Of a stretch of 64,000 nucleotides of DNA, positions 1-16,888 are shown piece after piece. Position 1 is the first letter of the stretch. Each line of letters starts with the position of its first letter. The notes below the pieces were generated by a model that ran no database searches, was not told where the DNA came from, and was given only the letters and a program-made list of their open reading frames with translations. The stretch is from Stenopsyche tienmushanensis (taxonomy: Eukaryota; Arthropoda; Insecta; Trichoptera; Stenopsychidae): contig WACJ01000007.1 in the NCBI GenBank assembly GCA_008973525.1, forward strand, positions 1,054,001-1,118,000, in the 5' to 3' direction. Both the position numbers and the translations under genes were made by a program.

Positions 1-2672
1 ATTATATTAATATTTTATTAATGTATTTATATATTTTGTGTGTAGATGTCTCTGTAATAATTCAAAATACATTTAACTCTTTAAATGCCGGCGAATTTAG
101 AGATATTAAAAAATTATGTGACAGCATATACATGAATACCACATACTATCCTGCGGGATAATTTACAGGCTTTGAACCGTTCTTTTTCAGGATTGTCACA
201 AACATTTAATGAGTATTTGTATTTTTTATTAATATTTTATACACGCCATTAAAATTTATTCAGAGTTATCTCAATTTACTAATTATACTAATAAGAACAG
301 TTTTTTACAAAACACTCTGACCAATACATCCCAAATTCAGTTACGTAATAAAGATCATTCAATGTGCAGCCCTGATGGCCTCTGTTGAATTTATTTAAAA
401 ATAAAGTGAAAACAGAGATCCATTAAAATGTGAAGACCTTTTTGGATTCTACAATCTATATCACTAGTATAACCATTTTTAGGTATTAAAAAATATGTTT
501 GTGAAGAGACTTTGTATTGATTTTGTATTGTAAGTGTAATGGCTCACTAACATTAGTTTGTGATTAGGTCATGTAAGCGTCCTTATCCAGACCTGAATAA
601 TGATCGCTCGATTATAAAAGGTGTAATCAAGAATGAAGGAATTTGATTGATCAGTATTTTGTTATGTATGTGTAAGAAACGAACGCAACTTATTTGGTCA
701 TCAAATGGTTAACAACTTCTTCAAGCGGATACTTTTTATCCAATACTCCTTCCCACAAAAAAGTGGCAAATCTCAAAGATCACGCTCATGTAATAACACT
801 CGACTACGCTTATAAGTTTTTCACAATATCAGATACTTTAAAAATTTAATGCGGCCATATAGTTAGGAAATTAGAAGTGAATTTTGATGCGAATCCGTAA
901 AACCATTTTACACTTCACGAATGTACTAGTGTGCTACATCAGCGATCCGATTACGTTTACAGTTTATTGTTCTGCTGTATGCCTCAATATGTTCCAAATA
1001 ATATTTGACCTTGATTTTAAGATGTAGCCAAATTCATGTGCTTGGATGAGGCCACTTGTTGCGAATCCAAACGCACGTCTTCGATGAGTTCTATTGATGA
1101 TGAGGGAAAAAAGTATGAAACGAATATTTGACTGGCCTCAATCTTAGTTATTAAAAATGGTTTTGTATTCAAACTCTAAGCCAGCGATCTCCAAGCTCGA
1201 TCTTTAAATCTCTGAAAAAGGATGCGAGCCCACTGATTGTTATCGGCCGCTAAGAAGGACCTCTGCGACCCAGTGGAGGTCGTAGAAAGCCCCGAGAATG
1301 CATTTTTCCCATTTAAAAGCTTTAAGTGCTCTAAAATTAGAAAGAGTGGCCACAAGGTTCCCATGTCCAACCGGTCCGAATTTCAGATCACCGCCTAGCG
1401 ATCGGACGCCATGCCCGAACATGTCCACGGAACATGGTCTCCCCTCTTGAACATTTGATTGTCAACAAAAGTTTGATGCGATTCATGTTTATATGTTTTT
1501 AATTTATAGCGGATGAAATGACTGCGGAATGAAAGTCGCTCCGCGACCAATAGGCCCGACGAGATTCTTTTGCCATACCCCCAATTAACAAATACCTTCT
1601 GGGGCTCGCGTACCTAACTTTGAATATCTCTGCTTTAAACCTTGAGAGTAAAAATGCGAAAACAAAAAATGCTGAGTAGGATGTTATTCCAAGTCGGATC
1701 GCAATTTAGTAATTTAAATGATCGTATGATCATACATAACTGTTGTGCTAGGGATTGTGAGTGTTCAACTAAATAGTCCCTATAGTCTGATAAATGAATT
1801 CTCTTCTTTTAATAGGACATTGACCTAAACGATATTGGCCATAAAAAACCTGGAGTGCCTCGGGCGCAATTGCTTGCGGTTCAAATCACGAATTCGTGTG
1901 TTAAATTCACTAGCGATCCTAAATCATGGTATGCAATTAAAAACAGAAATAAACCTCTAAATGAATAGTTATGAATGAGGAGTGGACTCAAATATTCAAT
2001 TTCATTGTATGCACATTTTTAAATAGATTCTCCCAGATGAAACGTTACCAATGAGGAGCGCACCTCATTTTCAATATTTTAAATCCGAACTTACAAATAA
2101 TGTTGGAGAATATTTATATTTTATGTCGAGTCTGATGATCTATTAACACTTTCAGGTAGTATATTTCACTCATTTATCATTTCAAACTTTCCTTAAAAAA
2201 CATGATGAAGAACGATAATCAGCATTCACTGGAGTCCAAATCACGACCTGAATAACTCCTTGCTTTTTCATGGTCAATTCACTTTCTTTTTTTCATTTCT
2301 CACTATTACGCGCGTGTAGGTAACAGAAGGTCTAGTTTTTCAATTGAAGGTTGGTATTTCAACCACGATTTCTACATCATATTTAGTTATTGTTTTTGAG
2401 ATTTTTTAAACAAATCTCTAATATCACTTTAAAATTTTCTTAAAGCTATTATATCATTATATTTAAATCCTCTTTGTTTAGCTTAATCTAGCAATGCTTC
2501 AACATAATTCGATGCCGCTTTATGACTAATTTAATCACAGGTATTTCTTCACTTGTAGCCACTCCACGATGTTTTCCCTGTCCATGTTTTCAAAACATTT
2601 TACATTTGAAATTTATCAAGTTGTCATCTTCCTCGGCAAGAGTTTTCAGAAGACTGTGACGATAAAGACGTC
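1..2672. other. Intergenic, no gene recognised
   Basis: AT-rich sequence with only short reading frames. A stretch at about 1040-1440 is less AT-rich and has a broken minus-strand frame that matches no family I recognise. It is most likely decayed transposon sequence. No RNA gene or regulatory site can be supported. Confidence 0.5.
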
Positions 2673-3137
2673 TGTAGCATGGGTAAAATATCATCCCCAT
2701 GCAATCGCGATGTTAATCTATGTAGATATAATTCGCCAGATTAATAGCGACAACTTCCATCCCTCTTTAGGTGGAATGTATCAATTTAACAGCGCCGTAT
2801 TCTGTGGCGTTGCACATTTACGTCTGAAGGAACGACAGCAATCGGACCGACAATGGTCGGTTTGATGGTGAAACGCAAGAAGTGGGAGTCGTGAAGGGCA
2901 TCGGATAGCCTTGGTTGCGGGAAAACGTGCTTCCCGCGGCCAGATCTCTCTCTTTCATGATTAATAAGGAAGTTATCTAAAACGAGTTTTTCTATTCGAC
3001 GCCCGTCTACCGGTTACATAACGGCTCGTACGCAGAACAGACCCACATGCGAGCGCAGCTATTTCGACGAGAATATGGAAGCGGGGCGCAACCCAGGGAC
3101 TCTGCCTTGCGAGCGCCCCAGCTCTACGTTATCCAAC
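2673..3137 (+). repeat. LTR-like dispersed repeat, copy A
   Basis: This block begins TGTAGCATGGG and ends near CTACGTTATCCAACA. It is clearly related over most of its length to the block at 3237-3646. Shared segments include the opening (TAGC.TGGG, then CATCCCCA.GCA), GCGGTTAGCC-type central sequence around TAGCCTTGG.TGCGGG, a TTCTATTCGA.GCCCGTCTA segment and GGGGACTCTGCC-like sequence near the end. TG...CA ends and about 400-470 bp length suggest a solo LTR. There is no internal coding region, and no target duplication is visible for this copy. A SINE-like or MITE origin is the alternative. Confidence 0.45.
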
Positions 3138-3236
3138 ACTATATTGATGCTATAACGCCTTGCTCCACGGGGGTAAACATTTTGCAATCATGTCCATCGC
3201 TAAAAGAAATAAAACTGGTTTCAAGGAGTAAAATAT

Positions 3237-3646
3237 CGTAGCGTGGGCGATTTACCATCCCCACGCAGTAGCGCTGTTAACAGCGCCATCTCTTGTGGCC
3301 CTACGGAGACATTGCACCTGCATACCGACCGATTGCATCTTACACGTTCACCGTTACTGGTTGGGTAGTGACGTGCAGTTAGGAGAGTTGTCGGTTAGCC
3401 TTGGCTGCGGGAGGTCGTCCCTTCTGCAGCCAAATCTGTCTCTCTCTCATATGGAATAAATTGTTATTTAGAGAAAAATAGTCTTTCTATTCGATGCCCG
3501 TCTATTCCCATCCATTCGTCCAGCAACATCACAGCCCGATAGAAGAACGGACCCATGCGCTACCCCAGCCATCCCGACAAGCACGTAGGAGTGGGGAGCC
3601 ACCCGGGGACTCTGCCCCCCGAGAGCACCCCCACTTCAACGTTACA
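3237..3646 (+). repeat. LTR-like dispersed repeat, copy B, flanked by ATAT
   Basis: Second copy of the repeat at 2673-3137, in the same orientation and separated from it by about 100 bp. It runs from CGTAGCGTGGG to AACGTTACA and is flanked by the 4-bp direct repeat ATAT (3233-3236 and 3647-3650), as expected for insertion of a Ty3/gypsy-type LTR element. The 410-bp block holds no open reading frame. A solo LTR is my preferred reading; the two copies differ too much to be the two ends of one young element. Confidence 0.5.
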
Positions 3647-3650
3647 ATAT

Positions 3651-5533
3651 CATTAAATATATAATCTGTGTAAAATATTCCAATTTAAAGTCGACAATAG
3701 AATCAATTCATATCTGTACATAATCGATGTCAAAACGTGTGAGACATAGAACCCCGCAAAAGTTTAAAATCAACTCAAGATATGAAAAATATTTAAGTTC
3801 AAAAAAACCTAATAAAATCTGATTAATGACACCTCATAAGTTTGGAAAAAAACTCCATTATTCATCCATAATATTTATATACAAGCGAAAAAATCTACAT
3901 ACTCTCTTGATCATTGTCGTCTAAAGGCAGTGCAAAAAGAGGATTAGGTATATTTTGATCATCATTTTTGTACAGACAGAGAAGAAATGCTGCAAAAACC
4001 AGTTTTGTTAATCATCGACATTTCTTATCGTCTAAGTTTTATTATACCAAATGTTCGTCAAAACAAAATAATTTTTAATCAGCAACGGTTCTAACAAGTT
4101 TGCAATAACATTATCAAATATTTAATCAAACAAATCAACATAATATTATAAATCATACCGGATAGATCTTAGAAAAAATCAATCAACTGATTTGTATTCA
4201 CGTTTTGCATTTGTAACATATTAGAATGGAGTTTTCCTCCAAGCATGATACAATATTATCCAAATAACCTTGTTATTTTATTCGATAATACCACCATATC
4301 GATTGAATATAACCAATTTTTACAAACATAGGAAGTTTTTTTATTTACAAATAATTTACGTATGGATATTTCAATGCTATTTTTTGTAGACCTTTCCACA
4401 GTATAGGAACTTTCTATCGAACGCTCTGAAATCAAAATATGTTTCTTACTTCCTGGACGAAATACTGTGTACGCTAATAACTGTTGACGTTAACAAAGCT
4501 TCGCTTGTGGTAATTGAATTTAAAATATAAAGGCAGATTAACGCATGAAGTATGTAATGGAGCTGATCATGACCTTATGAGTTTATTGTCATGATATTAG
4601 CATAGCTTCATCCGCGATTATGTAATTCATGTAATTGACACTGACGGAAAAAGTAAATTATGTAACAGTGTAACCACTGTGTAAAATAAGGCAAAAATAA
4701 TCGAGACTGTGCCAATCAAAACAACAATTTATTTTAATTGAAATAGAAAAATACTACATATACACTCTGGAAGTTTTATTTGGATAGATCAGAGCTTCCT
4801 TATCAATGGATCGCGATTTATTTATTATTATTTGATTAGTGTCGATATGCGATAAAAGATTGGGAAGCCCTGATCTAAAACAATGACGATCAAGCCATAG
4901 CTCGCGAGCGTCTGCTCAAAGCTATACGACAGCTGTTTTATTAGCTTAACATTAATTAATCGCTGAAATATTAAAAAATAAACATTTAATAATTTGCCTG
5001 CGCTAGTTCGTACGGCACTCTTATTTCTAATTCAAATACGATCTTTTGTAGATAACAAAATACAGTTCCTCGAGATGATTGTTTATTTTTCAGCTCAACG
5101 CTTCGTCAGTTCTTACATTACTTTCACATCACTATTAATTTAAGTATCGTTATCGACACCAGGTAATTCAAATGCACAGCAGATCGCAAAAACATAAAAT
5201 ATTCAATTCACCTTGAAAATTAAATTCGCTCTTATTTTAGAAAATACTTAGCTAAATCAAGTTTGAATTCGCCAATCTTCCATGTGGAAAAAATAACAAT
5301 AAATCAATCTAAAATCAAAACATAAACAGAAAGTCAAAAAGTTAGATAGAGCTCAGATAGAGCATGACTCTAAACTTGAATAGAGAATTGCCCAAATTTT
5401 CTAGATCACAATCAAAATCTTCAATATGGCTTTTATAATGGTCCAGATTTTCTCACAACAATTTATCCCTACCTAAATATATCAATCTTACTCTTGTTAT
5501 CTTGATTTATTTTCATTTTCTGATTAACACCAC
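3651..5533. other. Intergenic, nothing recognised
   Basis: Very AT-rich sequence with no reading frame of note and no element ends that I can pair. Nothing here can be assigned a function. Confidence 0.4.
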
Positions 5534-5870
5534 CAGGGCCGTAACAAGGAAGTGGCAAAGCAGGCGCCCGCCACGGGCGCAACTGAGCATGGGGTGCAAA
5601 AAGTTTTTATTTTACTTGGCCATTCTACTTTACATGAATCAACACTGATTGACTCTGTCTGATTAAAAATTTAAACAACCCACCCGATCAGTCTTCTTTG
5701 GACAACTTCGTTTTGTAATGAGAGTTCGCAATGGCGCCCGATCGCGAGGCACTCATTCGTCGTGTCAGCGGTCCAAAAAGCGGACCGGTTGAACTTGTGG
5801 TCACTCCGTTCTCTTTTAGGGCTTTATACGGTATTTTCTATGATCTGTATGATCACGCAAGCTCCCTTAA
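5534..5870 (+). mobile_element. hAT-like MITE, truncated copy
   Basis: The sequence starts CAGGGCCGTAACAAGG and is clearly homologous to the complete element at 11324-11863. Both share the GGCAAAGCAGGCGCCCGCC segment, a CCATTCTACTTTxxATGAATCAA segment and GCGCCCGATCGCGAGGC followed by CTCATTCGTC. Homology fades after about 5870 and no right terminal repeat is visible, so the copy is truncated or its end has decayed. It encodes nothing recognisable. Confidence 0.6.
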
Positions 5871-7017
5871 ATGCTAACTTACATAGGTGGATCGTGCCAA
5901 ATGGGGTCACGAACGATATTTATCTATCTTACTAACTTATGCTGCTATCTTAGCTAGTGTAGTGATTCACCACCCTCTTTTTTGCCGTAGTGTAAGCGCC
6001 CGTGGCAAGTATCTAATTTGCGTCTCCTCCCCGGAGCTTAAAAGCTAAATAATACTATTATAAATGCAATATATTAAATATTATTATAATGTATATTTTA
6101 AAATAATATATGAAAATAGTCCCAAATGTACCCGATTCAACATATAGGAGAAGATTATTGTTTTAAAAAAAAAACACCCGCGCGCTATCATGATATGTAT
6201 TTGGTACACAATATGAAATTTAAAAAATCTGAACACCGTATCTATTATATTTCATATCGATATTCCTATTATTAGAGTTGAGTTGTAGTAAATACATCAT
6301 AGTAACCTCTTTTTTATACCAATTTCCCTTGCAATATATTATTATATGGTATACTTATCTCCTTGGATATTAGCACTAATTTTTGAAATGCTGCTTTTTT
6401 CTTTCGTGAAAGAATATGTAAAAAACTTATGGGACAATCACAAAAATATTTTTGTTAATCTTCTCAACTTCAATATTGAAATCACTACCACCACAATATG
6501 ACTCAAATTTGAAACTCTTCTATATCATATTATCTTACCTTTAATGTAAAGATTTATTTAATGATATGGTAATTTTCAGAAATTACATATAATATTCAGA
6601 CAATGTACAGACAAACAGAATAGAGACATTTGATAAAAGGCAAATGCTGATTTCCATTATATCATCATTTGCTCTATCCTCTTATTTTAAATTAAATTTT
6701 TCCTGTTCTTCTGATATATTTGACAAGCTTTGGATCACTCAATATTTAATCTAATCAAGTAAATCCCTACTTCATTCTGGACCAACTTTTCTAACCTAGA
6801 TAATGTATCTGGGATGTATAGATCTCTTTTCTAGCCCCTAACTGGTGACCAACATATCATTAAATTTCTCCTCCAGGTAGAATGCGCTTCATAATTATAC
6901 TGTTATGATTGTATTATATTCCTTCATCACAAGAATGCATAAACTTGTTTTTTGCTCACAAATAAAATTAAAAAATAGTGATGTCTACCTGTGAAGTAGA
7001 TCGATGGTAAATCGGAT
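5871..7017. repeat. AT-rich spacer with a dispersed repeat at about 6180-6310
   Basis: Most of this stretch is featureless. At about 6180-6310 a segment containing ATTATATTTCATATCGA and GTAGTAAATACA recurs in the same order at about 38280-38420, so it belongs to an unclassified dispersed repeat. No gene is visible. Confidence 0.4.
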
Positions 7018-7021
7018 TTAA

Positions 7022-7380
7022 CCCTTTGAGTAGTGAGCTAATTTAAATTCTTCATAGTTTTAGATGCCATATTTGCTCATCTGCCACTTATCAGTCGTAC
7101 AAATCCACTTATCTGTCAGGACCGCAGTAGCGCGTATGAAGCTTATATTTAACACTCTCGTCGCCCCAACGCGAATCGGTGTTGTTTCTCACGGGACCCA
7201 AATTCGATAGTCGGATCGTAAACAGAAGGAATAGCGGTGCGATATTATAACACATACATCGTACGGTGTACGCAGAAAGCTTTCCGTCTCTGTCTCCTAT
7301 GCAGTTACCGAACTCCGTCCCCTTCTCTCTCCGAATTCAACGTACAAGACTGCAATTTCTGAATCACTGGAATTTGCTCG
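7022..7380 (+). mobile_element. piggyBac-like MITE, left end
   Basis: The TTAA at 7018-7021 is followed by CCCTTTGAGTAGTGA, the same terminus as the complete MITE at 41586-41904. TTAA target sites and CCC-starting termini are the hallmark of the piggyBac superfamily. I cannot find a matching right end, so the downstream limit is approximate. The segment near 7270-7340 resembles the reverse complement of part of the 8199 element, which suggests shared family sequence in opposite orientations. Confidence 0.5.
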
Positions 7381-8198
7381 CACATTGACGATCATCCTCC
7401 CATACAAGTTAATACAAAAACCCCTTTTATTATGTAAAAAAATACATTTATTATCGAAACGATTTCATAGATCATTAATTGTTGCAGATGAAAATAACTA
7501 TTATGCATGCTATAAACAGGTATATCAAATTAAATCTGAACATATTACAAAAATGGTCTGTATAATCCTGCCGTATTTTGAATATTGCTATTTGAATTTT
7601 GTTGTTTTATTCTACTATTATTCTTTCAAATTCAATAAGCAATCTTTTCCCGGCATGGGGAAAATGTGATGTCTGTAAAAATTATATTTTCATCCAATTT
7701 CTAATGTCCAACTGAATACATTTTCAAGATCATAGCTCTGGACTTCAAGTATGCCTTCCCTATGCCGATTTCCTATCACTAGACTGATCAAGCTATTTCA
7801 TATCTATGAAACTCTAATTTAAAAAAAATGGGGTAAAAAAGTTATAATTATTACAAGAAAGGTTCTTTCTCGTTTGACATCGTTCATTTTTTGTGAAGAA
7901 GTCATCTGACATCGTCTACTTTTTCCTGTTTCGTTCAGCGAGCAATTATCGATAGCAAGATATCACATCGATAACTTTTCGTCTTGCTTTTGATCTTCTA
8001 TCAAAATTTAAATAGTTTTGTGTAAACTAATCCATTATTACGGCTAAAATGACAAAAGTTTTATTTCAAAAATCTTATGAAAGATACTTTTGCTCCTTAT
8101 CTGCAGAGCCGCTTATTTCGTCATCTTAGTACATACTTTGTTCTACTAATTCTTTAGGATCATCGTTGTGCACAGCAAGGTGCAAAACTTGCATTTAA

Positions 8199-8350
8199 CC
8201 CCTAACGGAGTACTATCCCAGGGCCTGGGACCCCCCCTCCATTTATTCGAAAGAGCACTCTTGTACATTGAGCTCGGAGACAGACAGAGACAGAGAGAGA
8301 ACGTAGCGCAGTTTGGAAGACAGAGACGGAAAGCTTCCCCGCATACAAGT
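8199..8350 (+). mobile_element. piggyBac-like repeat, left end
   Basis: TTAA at 8195-8198 is followed by CCCCTAACGGAGTACTATCC. The following 150 bp match the block at 25277-25430 closely, including AGAGCACTCTTGTA, ATTGAGCTCGGAGA and AACGTAGCGCAGTT. Two independent copies both abutting TTAA support a piggyBac-like end. The short reading frame through it (8168-8416) is not a gene. Confidence 0.5.
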
Positions 8351-9242
8351 GTGTTCTTTGTTTACGCAAAGAAACAACCGAATATTTTGTGGTATCGACA
8401 ATATTTATTTATTTAATTGCTTTCTGTTCGTGACGAGTCTTTGTCCAATTATTATTTCCTTCTAAAGCAGGAGCAAATGAATCAATTTCTTGTGTGTGTA
8501 TTGTGTATGTAAAGAAATTATGTGATCTTGTATGTTATCAACAATGTTTATTTAAAATTGATTCTGCCACGAATTGAAGATTGTCTTACGCTGATAGGAG
8601 CTGACAGAAAGTAATCGACTTCATCGATTTTAAATTTGCTCACTCCTCAAAATGTTAAACGTTACGAAAAATTAAACTCAAAACGGCAGTTAGTTGAAAA
8701 GATAAGGAGAAACGTTTGTAATATGTCCGTCGCATACATCATAGACACTACGCGCATGCGTCGCGCCGTCTCTACTGTGTGTATGTGTCTATACGTAGCA
8801 TAAAGCAACCACTACACCACTAGTATTACTATTTTATTATATATTACACAACACATAGCCCAATCTTTAATCTAACAATTTCTGTTAACAAATATAAAAA
8901 CCAATAAATAAAATCAACTTTCCTAGGAAATAAGGAGTTTCGCTTCTATCGCGCAAGAGTCTTGTGCATTTTTTGTAAGTTCGCACATTATTCCCTATGA
9001 AGAATTATTGGTCTATGAGTCTTCTAAGGACCACAGCAAAGAAATGCTTTTTGATATTGCCTTATTATTTATCTCATGGGTTATTTTAATGGAACAATTG
9101 AAAAACCCTGGGTAAGGCTCCGAGGAGAAGCATGAACGAGTACGGCATAGCTCAATCAAGGTGAACGTGCGCACAGACGATTGATGAGAGCAGCGGTACA
9201 ATTCGCAAACTACCTCAGTTAAGTTCAGGAGCGCGACCCAAC
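8351..9242. other. TDH upstream region
   Basis: AT-rich sequence with a short CG-containing patch around 8730-8780. It should contain the TDH promoter and 5' untranslated region, but I see no element that can be named with confidence. Confidence 0.35.
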
Positions 9243-13905
<4,663 letters not shown>

Positions 13906-14514
13906 ATATACTTTAAATTAATAATTGCGAGAGCATAATGAAAAAAACTCGACAGAAGCATCGAAAATATTAATACAAAATAGAATACATTTGTTGCTTT
14001 ATAAATAAAAAATATGATATAATAAAAATATATATTTTCTTTAAAAAGCTCCTATCTTCAAATATAAATAATTAACATTTTACATTATGAAAAATATTCA
14101 ATCCGTTGTAATATGGACAAAGGTTGAATGGTAAAATCACACAGTTGGTTGAGCAATAAACTCCAAAAATGTAAATTATAAAAACATTATATTTCAACCG
14201 ACGCTAATCAAGGAATACTTGTACAACACCTCACGTTACTCATGTTTGACATGCCAGCCAGAGGATGTTTCTTATTTTTATACAGATAAAGTTATCAAGA
14301 CCTCATATTTTCACACGGTTCTTTGATCATACGATCATGAAGCTATTTATTACAACACAAGAATACGATAATCATGTTCAACCTCACCATTGACCACTCA
14401 TATTTCGAGTAATAAAAGCGACTTCACACTATCTTCGTGCAAGAAGTTGCGTTTCGTATCAGCGCGACTCTGAATAAAGGTAAAATATAAATACGGAGTC
14501 GGAGCAATCCCAAA

Positions 14515-16282
14515 TCAATAAACCGTATCCATGAAAGAGTTGTCGAAATTGTCATCCCATTCGTCGGCAGCTGTGGTAGATTTCTCCCTCTGAGAGTTGT
14601 CCTCAATTTTGTACACGTTTTCCTTCGGGCCACGATTAACAAGGTTCGGGTCGACGTTGCCGGCGAGCACTTTTCGACTCTCTTCGAAATATTGATTTGG
14701 ATGATTGATTCCCAACTCCAGCGGAACATTATGGACGATATCAAAGTATTTGCTGCACGCTACTTGATAGTGGCCTCTCTTTGCGAGGTCTACTATGGTC
14801 GAAACATCTGAAATAAGAAGACATGATGTTATTTTCACATTCAAATGATAGAAATGTAATAAACGAATATGCACATATTTAATGATCAACGTTGATCAAA
14901 ATTATATCAGTTTAAGGAGTCATCTCACTTTATCACGTCAAAGAAATCTTTTTTTAAAAAGACATGTCAATGACAATGCTTTATTTTTTTGGGCCATCGA
15001 AGTGAGATGACCCCTTAAGATCGACAACACATCAAAACAAACCTTTGGGTGCTGTTCCGTAACCGGTCAGGATGTTCTTCAGTACGGACGGATCTGAGTG
15101 TCGGTAGGGACAGCCGTGGCAGTCGGCTGGGCCGAGTGCGGCACCGTTAATGATTTTGGCGCAGCTGTACGGCGAGTAGTTTTTCCTGCTGCCTTCCTTG
15201 CCGTAGTTGTAGCGGATGTTGTATGCGTACAACTTGTCAAACTTTTCGGAGTCGACGAGCTTGGTGAACTCGTCGCGCCAGAAGCGCATCGCATCCTCGA
15301 GGCCGAGCCCGGCTCCCTTGAGGAAGAGGCCATACTGGAGTCTGCCGCCGTGCTTGAGGTGGTGCGCCGCGCGGACGGCTTCGTGCAGCCGTCTCATGCA
15401 GAGCGGGAACGAGGCGACAGAGGCGGCGTCCAGTTCCTCCGGGGAGAGTCCCGAGCCGGCCGTCTCGCGCTCGACCGGGGCGTGGGCGCCGTGCAGGCCC
15501 CTGAGCAGCGGCGCGAGGCGCTCGTCGGCCTCGACGCGATGCGCCCTGCGAGCGGCGGCCGCGAGGGAGCCGCCGAGATGGGCGCGCAGACGCGACGCGA
15601 GCACGCTGACGAATTCGTCGGCCGGCACGTGAGCGCGCCCGCCGAGGACGAGCACTCGCCTGAGCCTGACGAGGTCGGCGGCGTCGGCGAACGCGACCCG
15701 ATAGAAGTCCGACGTTTCGACTCGGCTCCGCGAGCGCCCGGCCGTCGAGTCGCAGAGCTCGTCGAGCACACGAGCTTTCTCGTCGGCGGTCATAGGCGCG
15801 TAGTCGAGCCCCTCGACTTCCAGGAAGCGGCGCGCGCCCTCGGGCGACAGCGACAGGAAGCGCGCCTTGAAGAGCTCCAGCTCGCGCGCGACGAACCAGC
15901 GACGCAGCTCTTCGGTGCGGCAGTACGCAAGGCGCAGGACGAAGTGGGAGACGTGGTCGCGCCGACGGGCGAGCTGCTCGCGCTCCGAGTCGCCGGCGCC
16001 GGCAGCTCGCACGGTCTTGGCGTAGTCCCGGAGACCCTCCTTCTTGAGCTCCTCGACGGCTGCCCCACGCCACTCCTCCGAGAGCGGACGCAGACCTTTG
16101 AGAGTCGAGACGGCGCCGAGCACGCGCAGGGCCTGCAGCCGCTCGATTGCGAGCGATTCGAATTCGTGTAGTGTGAGCGTATGCGTCGGCGGCGCGCGAT
16201 ACAGCTGCACATCGTGCGCATACTCAACGCCCGGCTCTCGGACTGCGCCCCGGAGGACTCGTCTCCTCGTCGCCAGTTCCAT
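14515..16282 (-). CDS. PRIM2: DNA primase large subunit (2 exons)
   Basis: Regulatory subunit of the primase heterodimer in DNA polymerase alpha-primase; it supports RNA primer synthesis and hand-off to the polymerase in the nucleus. Coding exons are 15043-16282 and 14515-14807, joined in phase to give 510 residues (human about 509). The N-terminal domain has the conserved RRDHVSHFVLRLAYC and EELRRWF blocks (about residues 107-130). The C-terminal iron-sulfur domain keeps all four cluster cysteines: C295 (FPLCMRRLH), C374 (SPYSCAKI), C391 (CHGCPYRHSDP) and C431 (YQVACSKYF). HLKHGGRLQYGLFLKG and NHPNQYF are also typical. Exon 1 is strikingly GC-rich and rich in Arg and Ala compared with exon 2. 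This produces long spurious frames on the other strand, including a 357-codon one that is not a gene. GLG1 starts head-to-head 606 bp away. Confidence 0.97.
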
Positions 16283-16888
16283 CTCGAATTCAACTCGAAC
16301 GCGCGGGAAACACGACTACATACTACCAACCTAACTCTACGTCTGTCAAACGACAGGACGTCACCGAACGTCATTCGTCACTCTTAAATGTCGTATTATT
16401 TTTTTACATACATACTTAATCAGTGGTATAGTACTAAATAAAGTCTGGGAGTGCTAATTATTTATTTTTTAATATGTCCTTCTCAACCTGCAGTTATCCA
16501 ATTTTCGCACCAAGTTTCCAACAAAATGTTTTTCCAATACTTTTATTATATTTACGTTAAAATAAATATTTATTAAAATAAAATAATATTTGTATGTGCA
16601 ATGCAAAATTTAAGAAAAAAGTGTGAGGAAAAACCCTACGCGCCCCCGCCCCACTACACCACTATAATATCATACAAAATAAAAGTGAAACAATAGTTTG
16701 TAATCAATTTAAGTAAATATATTTTTACAAATACAAATTTAAAAGATAAGTCTCGTCATTAATAGCTGGCCGCAATCACCAAGCGTTGAGGCTACTGTCG
16801 TTGGCGTTGGGAGATATTCGGAGTGTTTTTGTGACATTGAGATACAAGGGAGAAACGCTGCCAGTTCGCAGCGGACGGACTCGGCGCG
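16283..16888. promoter_or_regulatory. Shared PRIM2/GLG1 divergent promoter region
   Basis: The two start codons point away from each other across 606 bp, so both promoters and 5' untranslated regions must lie here unless there are remote 5' exons. The centre (about 16390-16780) is AT-rich while both flanks are GC-rich. No TATA box or named factor site can be assigned reliably. Confidence 0.55.

Noticed and set aside
2569..2865. 98-codon frame
   Set aside because: Lies across the start of the LTR-like repeat; no domain or homology.
15237..16073. Arg/Ala-rich 278-codon minus-strand frame
   Set aside because: Alternative frame of the same PRIM2 exon; low complexity caused by GC content.
15098..16171. 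357-codon plus-strand open frame opposite PRIM2
   Set aside because: It is the antisense shadow of the GC-rich PRIM2 exon, which has full-length homology and all four Fe-S cysteines. The shadow has no domain.
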